Positions 1-9,485 are shown, numbered from the stretch's first letter. The stretch is DNA of 49,444 nt from Candidatus Tetragenococcus pullicola (GCA_019115705.1 DXDB01000200.1:1-49444), one strand, 5' to 3'. Notes: generated from the letters alone by a model not told the origin. A program made the numbers and translations.

Positions 1-167
1 CCTAAATTACCTCCAATGATGACCCATTCTAGGCCTTCTTCAAGATAGGTTTTTAAAGACATTTTTATAACTTTCTTAATAATTTGTATTTTAGGATCCT
101 TTTCAGTAAATACACCCAATTCGCTCGTTCTATAACCGCTAATAAATAGGGTTTTTAATGTTTTCAT
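1..167 (-). CDS. ypsA: YpsA/DUF1273 (SLOG-like) family protein, N-terminal part
   Basis: The gene runs off the left edge; only the first 55 codons are present. The start ATG is at 165-167 on the minus strand and is preceded by a purine-rich ribosome site (GGGGGAG). The visible residues begin MKTLKTLFISGYRTSELGVF and later read LEEGLEWVIIGGNLG, which matches the start of the YpsA/UPF0398 family, a Rossmann-like nucleotide-binding SLOG fold. In Bacillus subtilis YpsA has been linked to cell division, but the biochemical role is unsettled. It diverges from recU, and ypsA lies in the recU-ponA neighbourhood in other Firmicutes, which supports the call. The rest of the gene cannot be judged. Confidence 0.75.
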   Translation of the reverse strand, partial: MKTLKTLFISGYRTSELGVFTEKDPKIQIIKKVIKMSLKTYLEEGLEWVIIGGNL

Positions 168-198
168 GTGCTCCCCCTTTTCTTTCTTTTCATCTTTT

Positions 199-207
199 TG
201 GTATAAT
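199..207 (+). promoter_or_regulatory. Extended -10 promoter of recU-pbp1A
   Basis: TGGTATAAT is a perfect extended -10 element (TG-N-TATAAT) about 23 bases before the recU ATG. The -35 region is poor, as is common for extended -10 promoters. Transcription from here would begin near 213, after the in-frame upstream ATG at 158, which rules that codon out as the start. Confidence 0.65.
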
Positions 208-229
208 GTGGCCTAGGAGTGTGAAACGT

Positions 230-847
230 ATGGTTTTTCGATATCCAAATGGCCATCCTGTTGTCTATGATGGCGCGGCAAAACAAAAATTGCAAGAAAA
301 GAGTAAAATAAATTTTGCAAATCGGGGGATGCGATTTGAAGAAGCAATCAATTTAAGCAATGAATACTATTTAAATCATAAAAAAACAGTCGTTCATAAA
401 AAACCGACACCTATTCAAATCGTCCAAGTCGATTATCCGAGAAGAAGCGCTGCCGTTATAAAAGAAGCCTATTTTAAGGAAGCTTCAACTACTGACTATA
501 ACGGGGTTTATCAAGGCTATTATCTTGATTTTGAAGCAAAGGAAACTAAAAATAAAACTTCTTTCCCCTTCAAAAATTTTCACCGTCACCAAGTTCAACA
601 CATGAAAAATTGTTTAGAACAAGATGGTGTTTGTTTTGTTTTATTATGGTTTTCGACATTAGAACGTTGCTTTTTTTTAGATAGTCAAACACTAATTGAT
701 CATTTTGAAAACAAAAATGGAAAAAAATCACTTCCACTTTCAATCATTGAAAAAGATGGCATTGAAATATTTCCTGAAATAGCCCCTAGGATTCCATATC
801 TAAAAGCTGTCGATCAATTTCTATGTCAAACAAAGGAGAAGTTATAA
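230..847 (+). CDS. recU: Holliday junction resolvase RecU
   Basis: RecU cuts four-way DNA junctions during recombinational repair and chromosome segregation. The 205-residue product begins MVFRYPNG and contains the family hallmarks FANRGM near residue 27, VHKKPTPIQIV, YPRRSAAVIKEAYFKEASTTDYNG and the nuclease core YYLDFEAKETK, whose Asp, Glu and Lys bind metal. Length matches the family (about 200). The frame is open back to an ATG at 158, but the promoter and the AGGAG ribosome site at 215-219 favour the ATG at 230; a GTG at 221 is too close to that site. The stop is two bases before pbp1A, so the pair is an operon, the arrangement conserved in Firmicutes. Confidence 0.95.
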   Translation: MVFRYPNGHPVVYDGAAKQKLQEKSKINFANRGMRFEEAINLSNEYYLNHKKTVVHKKPTPIQIVQVDYPRRSAAVIKEAYFKEASTTDYNGVYQGYYLDFEAKETKNKTSFPFKNFHRHQVQHMKNCLEQDGVCFVLLWFSTLERCFFLDSQTLIDHFENKNGKKSLPLSIIEKDGIEIFPEIAPRIPYLKAVDQFLCQTKEKL

Positions 848-849
848 CT

Positions 850-3126
850 ATGGCAAAAAAAGATGGTACTAGAGCTTCACGTCATAATGAGAAAAAAAGT
901 AAATCAACCAAAAAAAATAGTCTAGGCTCTATAATTTTAAAAATATTTATGGTTCTCGTATTTATCGGTTGCATCTTACTTTTGGCAGGTATGGGTCTTT
1001 TTTGGTATTATGCAAAAGATGCTCCTAGCTTAGATGAGAGCAAACTTGATTCTACCCTTTCTTCTAAATTTTATGCAGCAAACGATGAGTTTTTTCAAGA
1101 AATCGGTTCAGAAAATCGAGTAAAGATCACCTCGACCCAGGTACCAGAACAATTAGAAGATGCTATCGTATCTGTGGAGGATCGTCGCTTTTATAATCAC
1201 ATCGGGATAGATCCAATTCGTATTGTAGGTTCTGCCTTGTCAAACATTACAAGTGATGATATGCAAGGCGGAAGTACCCTTACTCAACAATTAGTAAAAC
1301 TCTCTTTTTTCTCGACAAGTGCCAAAGACCAAACCTTGCGACGAAAAGCGCAAGAGGCTTGGATGTCGGTTCAATTGGAACAAGAAAAATCAAAACAAGA
1401 AATCTTGACTTACTATATTAACAAAGTTTATATGTCTAATGGATTATATGGGATGGAAACTGCTTCTGAAGTTTTTTATGATAAACCTTTGGAAGAGTTG
1501 TCCTTACCACAGACAGCGCTGATTGCTGGTTTGCCAAACTCCCCCACCAACTTTGATCCTTATGTATATCCAGATGCCGCTAAAAACCGTCGCGATACTG
1601 TCTTGTATACAATGCTCGAAAATGAAAAAATTAATCAACAAGAATATGACAAAGCTGTTGCTACTCCAATTGATGACGGATTGCAAGAAGATATCTCTCA
1701 AGATGTCGATGATTGGAAATATTATGATAACTACCTAAAAGCCGTCATTTCAGAAGTCGAGGAAAAAACTGGGAAAGATGTTTATAAAGATGGCTTGGAA
1801 ATTCATACAAACATTGACCTAGATGCTCAAAAGAAGTTATATGACATTGTAAATAGCAATGATTATGTAGAATATCCTGATGATGAAATGCAAGTAGCCT
1901 CCACCTTGATTGAAGCGGACACAGGAAAAGTCATTGCTCAACTTGGCGGCAGAAACATTGCAGAAGGAACAATGTTTGGTAATAATTTAGCAGTCAATAC
2001 AGGACGTGATTTTGGCTCAACTGTAAAACCAATCACAGATTATGGACCTGCTTTTGAATTTCTAAAATATTCAACTGGGAAAACAATTGTTGATGAACCT
2101 TATAAATATGAGGGAACCAATATTTCAGTAAATAACTGGGATAACCAATACATGGGAACAATGACTTTGCGTCAAGCCCTAGCTTTATCACGAAATGTTC
2201 CTGCAGCAAAACTATTTTGGGATGTAGGGGCAGACCAAGTGAATGAATTTTTGGATCGAATGAGTATTCATTATGAAAATATTGAACAATCAAATGCCAT
2301 TTCTAGTAATACAAAACAAGACGGTAGTAAATATGGTATCTCCAGTCTAAAAATGGCCGCTGCCTATGCTGCGTTTGCTAACGGTGGAACCTACTACGAT
2401 CCGCAATATGTAAATAAAATCGTCTATCAAGATGGCTCAGAAGAAGTAGAAGCATTTAAAGCGTCTGGTAGTAAAGCAATGGAAGAAACGACTGCCTACA
2501 TGGTCACTGATATCTTGAAAGATGTTATCGAATATGGCACAGGTACAAACGCCCAAATACCAGGGCTATATCAAGCAGGTAAAACCGGAACTTCCAATTA
2601 TACAGATGAAGAACTCGCTAAATTGGAAAATGTTGATTCTCCTTCACCCGATTCTAACTTTGTAGGTTATACCAAACATTATTCTTTAGCTGTATGGACC
2701 GGATATAATGACCATTTAACACCAGTCACTGCCGAATCTGCGAGTGTCGCCTCTTCAGTATATCGTTCTTTGATGCAATTTGTTTCCTCTTCTCAAAAAA
2801 ATGAGGACTGGGAAATGCCTAATGGATTAACACGGGTGGGAAATGAACTTTATATAAAAGGGCAAAATGATACACCGACGTCTTCATACAGCCGGCCACA
2901 GTCAAGTGTACCTTCATCAGAAAGCTCAACAAGTGAAGAGGAAACTACAACGACTGAAACTTCGACAGAGTCAGTTCCAGAAAGTTCAGATTCATCAACT
3001 AGTGAAGAACCAGAGCCTTCTACCGAACCTACCGAACCTTCTGAACCAGAAACTGAACCTTCTGAACCATCAGAAACAGAAAACACAGAAGAAACACCTG
3101 AAAATAATTCTGATAATGATACTTAG
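850..3126 (+). CDS. pbp1A: Class A penicillin-binding protein 1A (glycosyltransferase/transpeptidase)
   Basis: A bifunctional peptidoglycan synthase that polymerises and cross-links glycan strands outside the membrane. From the ATG at 850 (AAAGGAG at 833-838) it has 758 residues: a basic cytoplasmic N-terminus, one membrane anchor at about 27-53, a GT51 domain with the EDRRFYNH motif (catalytic Glu about 110) and QGGSTLTQQLVK, then a transpeptidase domain with STVK (active Ser about 390), SRN (about 447) and KTGT (about 578). The last 75 or so residues are a low-complexity Ser/Thr/Glu/Pro tail, probably a flexible extracellular extension. It follows recU directly and ends in a strong terminator. 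An in-frame ATG at 823 lies inside recU and has no good ribosome site. Confidence 0.95.
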   Translation: MAKKDGTRASRHNEKKSKSTKKNSLGSIILKIFMVLVFIGCILLLAGMGLFWYYAKDAPSLDESKLDSTLSSKFYAANDEFFQEIGSENRVKITSTQVPEQLEDAIVSVEDRRFYNHIGIDPIRIVGSALSNITSDDMQGGSTLTQQLVKLSFFSTSAKDQTLRRKAQEAWMSVQLEQEKSKQEILTYYINKVYMSNGLYGMETASEVFYDKPLEELSLPQTALIAGLPNSPTNFDPYVYPDAAKNRRDTVLYTMLENEKINQQEYDKAVATPIDDGLQEDISQDVDDWKYYDNYLKAVISEVEEKTGKDVYKDGLEIHTNIDLDAQKKLYDIVNSNDYVEYPDDEMQVASTLIEADTGKVIAQLGGRNIAEGTMFGNNLAVNTGRDFGSTVKPITDYGPAFEFLKYSTGKTIVDEPYKYEGTNISVNNWDNQYMGTMTLRQALALSRNVPAAKLFWDVGADQVNEFLDRMSIHYENIEQSNAISSNTKQDGSKYGISSLKMAAAYAAFANGGTYYDPQYVNKIVYQDGSEEVEAFKASGSKAMEETTAYMVTDILKDVIEYGTGTNAQIPGLYQAGKTGTSNYTDEELAKLENVDSPSPDSNFVGYTKHYSLAVWTGYNDHLTPVTAESASVASSVYRSLMQFVSSSQKNEDWEMPNGLTRVGNELYIKGQNDTPTSSYSRPQSSVPSSESSTSEEETTTTETSTESVPESSDSSTSEEPEPSTEPTEPSEPETEPSEPSETENTEETPENNSDNDT
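3004..3078 (+). repeat. Imperfect tandem repeats coding the Pro/Glu/Ser/Thr tail of Pbp1A
   Basis: Degenerate units around GAACCTTCT/GAACC recur here and encode repeated EP-S/T-E-P-T/S segments. The repeats are in frame and could expand or contract without breaking the gene. Confidence 0.6.
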
Positions 3127-3132
3127 ACCCAG

Positions 3133-3166
3133 AAAAAAGAGCACTTAATCGAGTGCTCTTTTTTTT
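3133..3166. terminator. Bidirectional terminator between pbp1A and nth
   Basis: An A-run plus GAGCACT pairs perfectly with AGTGCTC plus a T-run across a 6-base loop (TAATCG). The T-tract is good in both directions, serving both converging genes. Confidence 0.9.
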
Positions 3167-3818
3167 ATGTTTCTTTTAATTTCATTCGATTTTTTCCTTC
3201 TTGACACATATCTAAAAGTGGACAACTCGAGCATTTTGGCGATCGTGCAGTACAGTGGTAACGACCAAAGAAAATCAGTGTATGATGCGTTTTGATCCAT
3301 AATTCTTTAGGAACCTTGCGCATCAAAGTATTCTCTACTTCTAAAACATTGGCATTCTGTTTACAAATCCTTAATCGTTTCGTCACTCGTTGTACATGTG
3401 TATCCACAGCAATCGCGGGAATTTTGAAGGCATCACCTAATACCACATTTGCTGTTTTTCGACCGACCCCTGGCAATTCCATTAATTGGTTTCGTGTCTG
3501 AGGAACTTTTCCATCATACTTAGTCATTAATTGATTGGCGCATGCTTTGATGTTTTTAGCCTTGTTACGATAAAGACCAATTGAGTGAATATAAGAAATA
3601 ATTTCTTCCATAGGTGCTTGTGCAAGTTTATCAGGAGTGGGATACGCCGCAAATAATGCAGGCGTAATTTTATTTACTGAAATATCCGTAGTCTGAGCAC
3701 TTAAAATAACCGCAATCAATAGTTGAAAAGGCGTATCATGAGTTAACTCCCCATGAGCCTCAGGGAACATTTCATACATTTTATTAATCGCAATCATTGT
3801 TTTTTCTTTATTAATCAT
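3165..3818 (-). CDS. nth: Endonuclease III (base-excision DNA glycosylase/AP lyase)
   Basis: Removes oxidised pyrimidines and nicks the resulting abasic site. The 217-residue protein carries the helix-hairpin-helix LPGVGRKTANVV with catalytic Lys at about 121, the catalytic Asp in VDTHVQRV at about 139, and a [4Fe-4S] cluster with the classic C-x6-C-x2-C-x5-C spacing at 189, 196, 199 and 205. Length equals the family norm. The frame extends to 3839, but the start chosen overlaps the dnaD stop as TAATG, typical of translational coupling. The dnaD-nth order is conserved in Firmicutes. Confidence 0.95.
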   Translation of the reverse strand: MINKEKTMIAINKMYEMFPEAHGELTHDTPFQLLIAVILSAQTTDISVNKITPALFAAYPTPDKLAQAPMEEIISYIHSIGLYRNKAKNIKACANQLMTKYDGKVPQTRNQLMELPGVGRKTANVVLGDAFKIPAIAVDTHVQRVTKRLRICKQNANVLEVENTLMRKVPKELWIKTHHTLIFFGRYHCTARSPKCSSCPLLDMCQEGKNRMKLKET

Positions 3819-4519
3819 TACTCTTGATCCTCTAGCCAATTATGCAGAGAAACTTTCGGAAGTTTTTTCTCCGTTCGAGTCGTTTCTTTTTGCAACATTT
3901 GTCTCTTCCGCTTTTTTTGTTCTTGTGCTACTTGTTCTTTCGTTTTGATATTCTTGCGTTCCCATGAGAGTAAAATTCGATCGATATAATTTAAGCTATA
4001 TGCTTGATTCAAGACGGCTTCTTTTAAAGCTAAACGGATTAATTCAGGACGGTAGTGATCTTCTTCAAGCCATTGTCCAATTCTTTGAAACTCAATCGGT
4101 GATAAGGCACGTCCAAACTCTGTTTCAAACATTTGATACAAGTTTTGCTCTTCTTTTTCTTTTTCTTGTTGATTGCTATGTCTTTTTTGTTGTTCGGTCA
4201 ATAATGATAATTTTTCAAAAACGGCAGAAAAATCATAAGCATCATTTAAAAGTCCCTTGTCATCTTTTTCAGATTGGATAGACAATAAATTTTTTTGAAC
4301 AAGTTGATTCAACAATCTATAAATTTCTTTTTGTGAATAACCAGTAATTTCTCCAATCACTTCTAAATCAGGAAAACGATCTCCTTTTTCAGCAGCTTTA
4401 AATAATTGCAGCCAGAGTAAAAACTCTTGATCTGTCATACCAATATGATGATAACTTTCAAGTAATAAATTGGAAAGTACTGTTTGTCCTTTCTCTAGAT
4501 ATTGTTGTAATGAAATCAT
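3818..4519 (-). CDS. dnaD: DnaD, primosome/replication restart protein
   Basis: DnaD helps load the replicative helicase with DnaB and DnaI during initiation and restart in low-GC Gram-positives. The 233-residue protein has an N-terminal winged helix (about 1-100, including MTDQEFLLWLQLF and GEITGYSQKEIYRLLNQL) and the C-terminal DnaD/DnaB helical domain (about 125-200) with YxxxI followed by ILLSW, the DNA-binding signature. A lysine-rich tail follows. The ATG at 4519 has a ribosome site (AAGGAG) on the minus strand. It is the first gene of a coupled dnaD-nth pair. Confidence 0.92.
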   Translation of the reverse strand: MISLQQYLEKGQTVLSNLLLESYHHIGMTDQEFLLWLQLFKAAEKGDRFPDLEVIGEITGYSQKEIYRLLNQLVQKNLLSIQSEKDDKGLLNDAYDFSAVFEKLSLLTEQQKRHSNQQEKEKEEQNLYQMFETEFGRALSPIEFQRIGQWLEEDHYRPELIRLALKEAVLNQAYSLNYIDRILLSWERKNIKTKEQVAQEQKKRKRQMLQKETTRTEKKLPKVSLHNWLEDQE

Positions 4520-4731
4520 AGAAATTCTCCTTATCTTTCTTATTTAAATCAACGAAATTTTTTTAAATCAATAGGTTTAAAAAAAACCGCCCCTATTTTA
4601 AAACAGAAACAGTTTTTCTATGTTTATGATAAAGAAGCAATAGTTTCCTTTTCAATCAAAACCTCTTTAGGTAAGTCTCATTCTTTCTTGATTGTCTGAT
4701 TCAATAACTTCAAGAGCTACTTATAATTATA
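4520..4731. other. AT-rich intergenic region between perR and dnaD
   Basis: It must hold the dnaD promoter and the perR 3' end, but no clean -35/-10 pair or strong terminator is visible. A weak inverted repeat lies near 4567-4600 (AATAGG...CCTATT on the minus strand). Confidence 0.4.
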
Positions 4732-5166
4732 TTACTTTTCCGAGACTTTGCCTTGACATTCAGGGCAAATACCATACACTTCTAAACGATGGCTATTTAC
4801 TTTAAAACCAGTTAGATTACTAGCGGCCATCTCCACATCTTCTAAACCTGGATAATGAAAATCTACTATTTTTCCACACTGACTACAAATGGCATGGTAA
4901 TGAGGCTCTGTATGAAAGTCAAAATGACTGGAAGCATCGCCGTAGTTCATTTCTTTGATCATACCAATTTCAGTAAATAATCGTAAATTATTATATATCG
5001 TTGCAACGCTCATTCCAGGAAAGTCATTTTCAATGGCATGATAAATATCTTCAGCAGTTGGATGCTCGTTTGTCGTTGCAAGAAATTCTATGATTGCAAT
5101 GCGTTGTGGTGTAATACGGATATTTTCTTCTTTTAAATGTTTTAAAGCATCCTCAAAAGTCATCAT
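4732..5166 (-). CDS. perR: Peroxide-responsive Fur-family repressor PerR
   Basis: PerR senses hydrogen peroxide by metal-catalysed histidine oxidation and represses peroxide defence genes. The 144-residue protein has the Fur winged helix (RITPQRIAII, MSVATIYNNLRLF) and the PerR regulatory metal ligands: His at about 35, Asp at about 83 (in HFDF), His 89 and 91 (in HYH) and Asp at about 102 (in VDFHYPGL). The Asp at 102 is the residue that distinguishes PerR from Fur and Zur, which have Glu there. Two CxxC pairs (94/97 and 134/137) form the structural zinc site. The start could be either of two tandem ATGs. No convincing PerR box is seen upstream. Confidence 0.9.
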   Translation of the reverse strand: MMTFEDALKHLKEENIRITPQRIAIIEFLATTNEHPTAEDIYHAIENDFPGMSVATIYNNLRLFTEIGMIKEMNYGDASSHFDFHTEPHYHAICSQCGKIVDFHYPGLEDVEMAASNLTGFKVNSHRLEVYGICPECQGKVSEK

Positions 5167-5233
5167 AGTCGTCCTTCCCGTTTTTCATTTCTCTCTTATC
5201 ATACTATGACTTTCCATTTTTTTCTAGTTTTTC

Positions 5234-5273
5234 ATAAAAAAAAGCTATTCTTCTAATAATTTAAGAATAGCTT
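5234..5273 (-). terminator. Terminator of cysK
   Basis: AAGCTATTCTT and AAGAATAGCTT form a perfect 11-base stem with a 10-base loop. On the minus strand it is followed by eight T. Confidence 0.9.
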
Positions 5274-5301
5274 AAAAATTTATCTCAATAAATGAAAAAT
5301 T

Positions 5302-6231
5302 TTACTGATCAATATCATACAAAGGTGTTGATAAATAACGTTCACCGTTGTCTGGAAGGATGGCAAGTATCTTCTTGTCACTGTCCAATTCTTTTGCAAG
5401 CTGGATAGCGGCATTTACAGCAGCTCCTGATGAGATTCCCACAAGTATTCCTTCTTTAATTCCCATTTCTCTTGCAGTAGTCATAGCATCTTCACTTGAA
5501 ACAGGAATCACACGATCTAAAATATCAACATCTAATACCTTAGGAACAAAACCAGTACCGATTCCTTGAATTTTATGTGGTCCAGGTTCTTTACCACTTA
5601 AAATAGCAGATTCTGCAGGTTCCACTCCAACAATTTGTATTTGCGGGTAAACACGTTTTAATTCTCTCCCTGCTCCAGTAACCGTTCCTCCAGTACCAAT
5701 TCCTGACACAAAAGCATCTAATCCTTGAACTTCAAATGCTTGTTCAATTTCTTTGCCAGTAGTTTCTTCATGAATCGCTGGATTAGCTGGGTTTTCAAAT
5801 TGTAGAGGCATAAAATAATCGTTTTCTTCAGCTAACTCTGTTGCTTTATTAATAGAGCCTGTGATTCCATCACTTGCAGGAGTCAAGATCAGTTCAGCAC
5901 CGTAAGCTTGCATCAATTTACGACGCTCTATACTCATACTTTCTGGCATGACGATTACAACTCGATACCCTTTAGCAGCTCCAATCATAGCTAAACCAAT
6001 ACCTGTATTGCCAGAAGTGGGTTCAATGATTGTATCTCCTGGTTTTAAGCTTCCTTTTTCTTCAGCAGCTTCAATCATGCTTAACGCAATTCGATCCTTC
6101 ACACTACCTCCAGGGTTAGAAGATTCTACTTTAACATAAATAGATGCAGCATTTTCAGGTACAATACGTTGCAATTGTATAATGGGTGTTTCTCCAATTA
6201 ATTCAGTGACTGATTGGTAAATTTTAGTCAT
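5302..6231 (-). CDS. cysK: Cysteine synthase A (O-acetylserine sulfhydrylase)
   Basis: Makes cysteine from O-acetylserine and sulfide with pyridoxal phosphate. The 309 residues match the CysK length. Motifs are PGGSVKDR with the cofactor-binding Lys at about 45, the substrate loop TSGNTG, the phosphate-binding GTGGTVTG and the C-terminal [10 protein letters not shown]. The ATG has an ideal AAGGAGG site and a good promoter (TTGCTA-N17-TACAAT), and the gene ends in its own terminator, so it is monocistronic. Cystathionine beta-synthase-like O-acetylserine enzymes are the main alternative, but the sequence is typical CysK. Confidence 0.94.
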   Translation of the reverse strand: MTKIYQSVTELIGETPIIQLQRIVPENAASIYVKVESSNPGGSVKDRIALSMIEAAEEKGSLKPGDTIIEPTSGNTGIGLAMIGAAKGYRVVIVMPESMSIERRKLMQAYGAELILTPASDGITGSINKATELAEENDYFMPLQFENPANPAIHEETTGKEIEQAFEVQGLDAFVSGIGTGGTVTGAGRELKRVYPQIQIVGVEPAESAILSGKEPGPHKIQGIGTGFVPKVLDVDILDRVIPVSSEDAMTTAREMGIKEGILVGISSGAAVNAAIQLAKELDSDKKILAILPDNGERYLSTPLYDIDQ

Positions 6232-6253
6232 GTAAGTTCCTCCTTTTTAGTAT

Positions 6254-6282
6254 ATTGTAGCTAAAATATTAGAAAGTAGCAA
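6254..6282 (-). promoter_or_regulatory. cysK promoter
   Basis: Minus strand TTGCTA, 17-base spacer, TACAAT, located about 22 bases before the cysK ATG. Confidence 0.7.
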
Positions 6283-6345
6283 ACAAGAACATTTTATTAT
6301 TTTTCTCTTGTCTTATTGCTCCGGTTAAATGTAAAGGAAATAACA

Positions 6346-6386
6346 TATTAAAAAAAGCTAAGAGAAATTTTCACTCTTAGCTTTTT
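6346..6386 (-). terminator. Terminator of the autolysin gene
   Basis: AAAAAGCTAAGAG pairs with CTCTTAGCTTTTT across a 9-base loop, with a T-run on the minus strand directly after the autolysin stop. Confidence 0.9.
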
Positions 6387-6389
6387 AAT

Positions 6390-7259
6390 TTAGATTACCA
6401 ATTGTTGTCCCACAGTAATCAGATCATCAGTCAATCCGTTGTTTGCCATCAAATCCTCAAGAGAAATCCCTTGTCTTTGAGCAATATCCCATAATGTATC
6501 ACCGGCAACCACTGTATAAGTGCTATTACTTTCTTCTTGATAAGAAAGTTCTTCAACGGTTTGTTCACCATTTTGAGGTTCATATTCTGTTGAAGTATAA
6601 GTATAACCGTTAGACTGAGACGGCGTATCAAACCGTGTCAGTCCATAGATTTCAATCAACGTGTTTAATTTTTGAGCATAATTTGGATCTGTCGCATACC
6701 GTCCAGTCAAATAAGCTGTTGCATCATAATAACTTGACGTTTGACTTTTCCAAGCCCCAACATAATTAGGAGTTCCCGTTGTATAATTATCACTTTTTAA
6801 AACTGCTGCATGATCTTGTAACGATTCCCAATAAGAACCGTAAACACGAAATGGTTCATTCATTGTGACCCATTGATTATTTAAATATTCTTGGGTCGCT
6901 AACCAAACTTTGGCTTCTTCTCCATAAGCTTTCACTCCAAAAAGGTTATAATTCGGAGCACTAGACAATAAGGATTGCCCGTTTCTACTTTCTAACAAAG
7001 CTTGTGCAATCATAACGGAAGCATATAGATCATTACTAGCCGCAATTTCTTGAGCCGTCCCTCCAATTTGAGCAATTAGACTTTCCGCTGGTGTATTTGA
7101 AAATTGATATTCTTCAGCTGAACTTTGTTGGGGGAAAATGGCTAAGGCAGTTGGACCAGCTAGTAAACCTGTCCCCACGATTGAAGTGAAAACTCTTGCA
7201 TGTTTTCTACGTTTTTGTTTTGTTTCTAGATGTCTTTGACTACGAGTTTGATAAGCCAT
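6390..7259 (-). CDS. Secreted GH73 N-acetylglucosaminidase with C-terminal LysM
   Basis: A peptidoglycan hydrolase likely to act in cell separation or wall turnover. The 289-residue protein has a long basic N-terminal region and hydrophobic stretch (about 22-41) ending near SSAEE, a signal peptide. The GH73 (flagellar FlgJ/AtlA-like) domain covers about 55-215, with MIAQALLESRNGQS holding the expected catalytic Glu (about 90), then NYNLFGVKA and YWESLQDHA. A Ser/Thr/Glu-rich linker leads to one LysM repeat (about 246-289; YTVVAGDTLWDIAQ) that binds glycan. Enterococcal AtlA enzymes carry several LysM units, so this is a short, single-LysM version. The gene is monocistronic with an AAGGAGG site. 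Confidence 0.88.
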   Translation of the reverse strand: MAYQTRSQRHLETKQKRRKHARVFTSIVGTGLLAGPTALAIFPQQSSAEEYQFSNTPAESLIAQIGGTAQEIAASNDLYASVMIAQALLESRNGQSLLSSAPNYNLFGVKAYGEEAKVWLATQEYLNNQWVTMNEPFRVYGSYWESLQDHAAVLKSDNYTTGTPNYVGAWKSQTSSYYDATAYLTGRYATDPNYAQKLNTLIEIYGLTRFDTPSQSNGYTYTSTEYEPQNGEQTVEELSYQEESNSTYTVVAGDTLWDIAQRQGISLEDLMANNGLTDDLITVGQQLVI

Positions 7260-7442
7260 CTCTTCCTCCTTGAAAAGTTTTTTAAAAGTTTTTAAATTTC
7301 ACTTGCTTTTAAGTATTTAAAATAAGTTTAAAGGAAAAGTGTTTAATTGTAAACCTATAAGTACTAAAAACTATGCAAATTTTACGTCCATCACTTGTTA
7401 TCCTTTGATGTTGAGCTATCCCCAGGCTAAAAGTTTTTTAAA

Positions 7443-7483
7443 AAAACTATAGAGAAGAAAAGGTAAACTTCCTTTTCTTCTCT
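7443..7483 (-). terminator. Terminator of tkt
   Basis: AGAGAAGAAAAGG and CCTTTTCTTCTCT form a perfect 13-base stem with a 7-base loop. The T-run follows ATAG on the minus strand. Confidence 0.8.
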
Positions 7484-7490
7484 ATGTGAG

Positions 7491-9485
7491 TTAACAATTT
7501 TTAAAAGTTTTTACAATATTATCTACAGTAAATCCAAATTCTTGCATTATTTTTGCACCTGGTGCCGAAGCTCCAAAATGATCGATAGCAATTGTTTTTC
7601 CTTCTAGTCCCACATAACGTTCCCAACCAAAAGAGGCTCCTGCTTCAATAGCTACTCGTTTTTTAACTTCTTGAGGTAACACTTTTTCCTTATATTCAGA
7701 AGATTGTTGTTCAAACAGTTCCATACTCGGAAGTGAAACAACAGAAACATCGATATTTTGAGTAGCTAGTTCTTTTTGCGCTTGAACCGCTAATGATACT
7801 TCTGAACCAGTTGCAATTAAAATTCCTTGCGGTATCTCTTCTTTTTGAGGGGAAAGTATATAACCGCCTTTTTTAACACCTGCTTCTGCATAAGAAATTG
7901 TTCCTTCTAAAACAGGTAAGTTCTGACGGCTCAACACTAGGACAGTCGGAATTTTCGTAGAATTTAAAGCAACTTTCCATGCTTCTCTGGTTTCGTTACC
8001 ATCAGCTGGACGGATTACTTGAAGATTTGGCATTCCTCGTAAGCTTGATAATTGTTCCACGGGTTCATGTGTTGGACCATCTTCACCAACAGCAACGGAA
8101 TCATGGGTTAATACGAAAATAACTGGTTGCTCTTGAATGGCTGCCAAACGTACAGCTGGTCTTAAATAATCAGTGAACACGAAAAAGGTTCCGCCATATA
8201 TGCGTGTGCCACCATGTAAAGAGATTCCGTTTATGGCAGCAGCCATCGCAAATTCCCGGACTCCAAACCAAATGTTTTTACCATCATATTGACCAGGTTC
8301 AAAATCTTTTTGAACTTGTGCCATTGTATTCGTTGAAGAAGATAAGTCTGCTGAGCCGCCCCACAGGCTTGGAACCGACTCAGTTAGAGCCTGAATCATT
8401 TCCTTACTAGATACACGGCTAGCTTGGCTCGTTCCTTCTTCATAATGTGGTAACTCCTTATCCCAACCTTCAGGTAATTCATTTGAAAAGGCATCTATAA
8501 AACGTTTTGCCAATTCAGGATATTGCTTTTCATAATCCTCAAAAAGACTTTGCCAATCTTTTTGGACTTTTTGTCCTTTTTGATTAATTGTTTCTTTGAA
8601 TCGTTGGGAAACTTCATTAGGCACAGTAAATTCTGGATAGTCCCAACCATAGCGGTTTTTTGCTTCCTCAACACCTTCATCTCCAAGTGGCGCACCATGA
8701 ACAGACGAAGTACCTTCTTTTGGTGCTCCAAAACCAATTGTGGTTTTTACTTCAATTATAGATGGTTTTTCTGTATTGGCCCTGGCTTTTTCAATAGCAT
8801 GCGCAATTTCTTCTAAATCATTGCCATCTCTGACTAAAATATGTTCCCAACCATACGCTTCAAAACGCTGTCCTACATTTTCAGTGAATGCTTTAGACGT
8901 CGGTCCGTCCAAAGAAATATCATTTGAATCATACAACATGATTAACTTGCCAAGTTTTAAGTGTCCAGCTAAAGATGCTGCTTCCTGAGAGACGCCTTCC
9001 ATTAAATCGCCATCACCACATAACACATAGGTATAATGATCCATAATGTTAAAGGACTCTTTATTATAAGTTGCCCCTAAATGAGCCTCAGACATTGCCA
9101 TGCCCACAGCCATTGCAATCCCTTGTCCTAATGGCCCGGTAGTTGCTTCGACGCCATCAGTGTGGTTGACTTCTGGATGCCCTGGGGTCCGACTATCCCA
9201 TTGACGAAAGTTTTTCAAATCTTCTATGGTCACATCATAACCAGCGCAATGTAGTAAACTATACAGCAAGGCAGAACCATGTCCTGCAGAAAGAACAAAA
9301 CGATCTCGATCAACCCAATTTCTAGAAGTTTCTGGGTTAATCTTTAAAAATTTCGTCCATAATACATAGGCCATCGGTGCCGCGCCCATAGGTAATCCCG
9401 GATGTCCTGAGTTGGCTTTTTGCACCGCATCCATACTTAATGTGCGTAGAGTGTTTACGCCTAAATCATCGATTTTATCAAACAA
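7491..9485 (-). CDS. tkt: Transketolase
   Basis: Thiamine-diphosphate enzyme of the pentose phosphate pathway, moving two-carbon units between sugar phosphates. The 664 residues match the family. The thiamine site [13 protein letters not shown] with the downstream Asn of YDSND is intact, as are GHP near residue 28, [11 protein letters not shown], and the pyrimidine-domain motif [14 protein letters not shown]. The start is a TTG (9483-9485) placed 8 bases after GGGAGG; there is no in-frame ATG near. The tkt-ynzC-lexA order is the one found in Bacillus. A clean promoter and terminator frame it as a single-gene unit. Confidence 0.95.
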   Translation of the reverse strand: MFDKIDDLGVNTLRTLSMDAVQKANSGHPGLPMGAAPMAYVLWTKFLKINPETSRNWVDRDRFVLSAGHGSALLYSLLHCAGYDVTIEDLKNFRQWDSRTPGHPEVNHTDGVEATTGPLGQGIAMAVGMAMSEAHLGATYNKESFNIMDHYTYVLCGDGDLMEGVSQEAASLAGHLKLGKLIMLYDSNDISLDGPTSKAFTENVGQRFEAYGWEHILVRDGNDLEEIAHAIEKARANTEKPSIIEVKTTIGFGAPKEGTSSVHGAPLGDEGVEEAKNRYGWDYPEFTVPNEVSQRFKETINQKGQKVQKDWQSLFEDYEKQYPELAKRFIDAFSNELPEGWDKELPHYEEGTSQASRVSSKEMIQALTESVPSLWGGSADLSSSTNTMAQVQKDFEPGQYDGKNIWFGVREFAMAAAINGISLHGGTRIYGGTFFVFTDYLRPAVRLAAIQEQPVIFVLTHDSVAVGEDGPTHEPVEQLSSLRGMPNLQVIRPADGNETREAWKVALNSTKIPTVLVLSRQNLPVLEGTISYAEAGVKKGGYILSPQKEEIPQGILIATGSEVSLAVQAQKELATQNIDVSVVSLPSMELFEQQSSEYKEKVLPQEVKKRVAIEAGASFGWERYVGLEGKTIAIDHFGASAPGAKIMQEFGFTVDNIVKTFKNC

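Noticed and set aside
158-229. Extended N-terminus of RecU starting at 158
   Set aside because: It precedes the extended -10 promoter, overlaps the ypsA start region and does not resemble RecU.
2850-3086. Antisense open frame over the Pbp1A tail (Ser/Gly/Val-rich)
   Set aside because: It is the mirror image of the repetitive coding tail, with no ribosome site or promoter.
4721-4735. PerR-box-like sequence TTATAATTATATTAC
   Set aside because: It lies over the end of perR and not upstream of any promoter, and it is in an AT-rich stretch where such a match is expected by chance.
5190-5215. PerR autoregulation site upstream of perR
   Set aside because: The best candidate matches only about half of the consensus.
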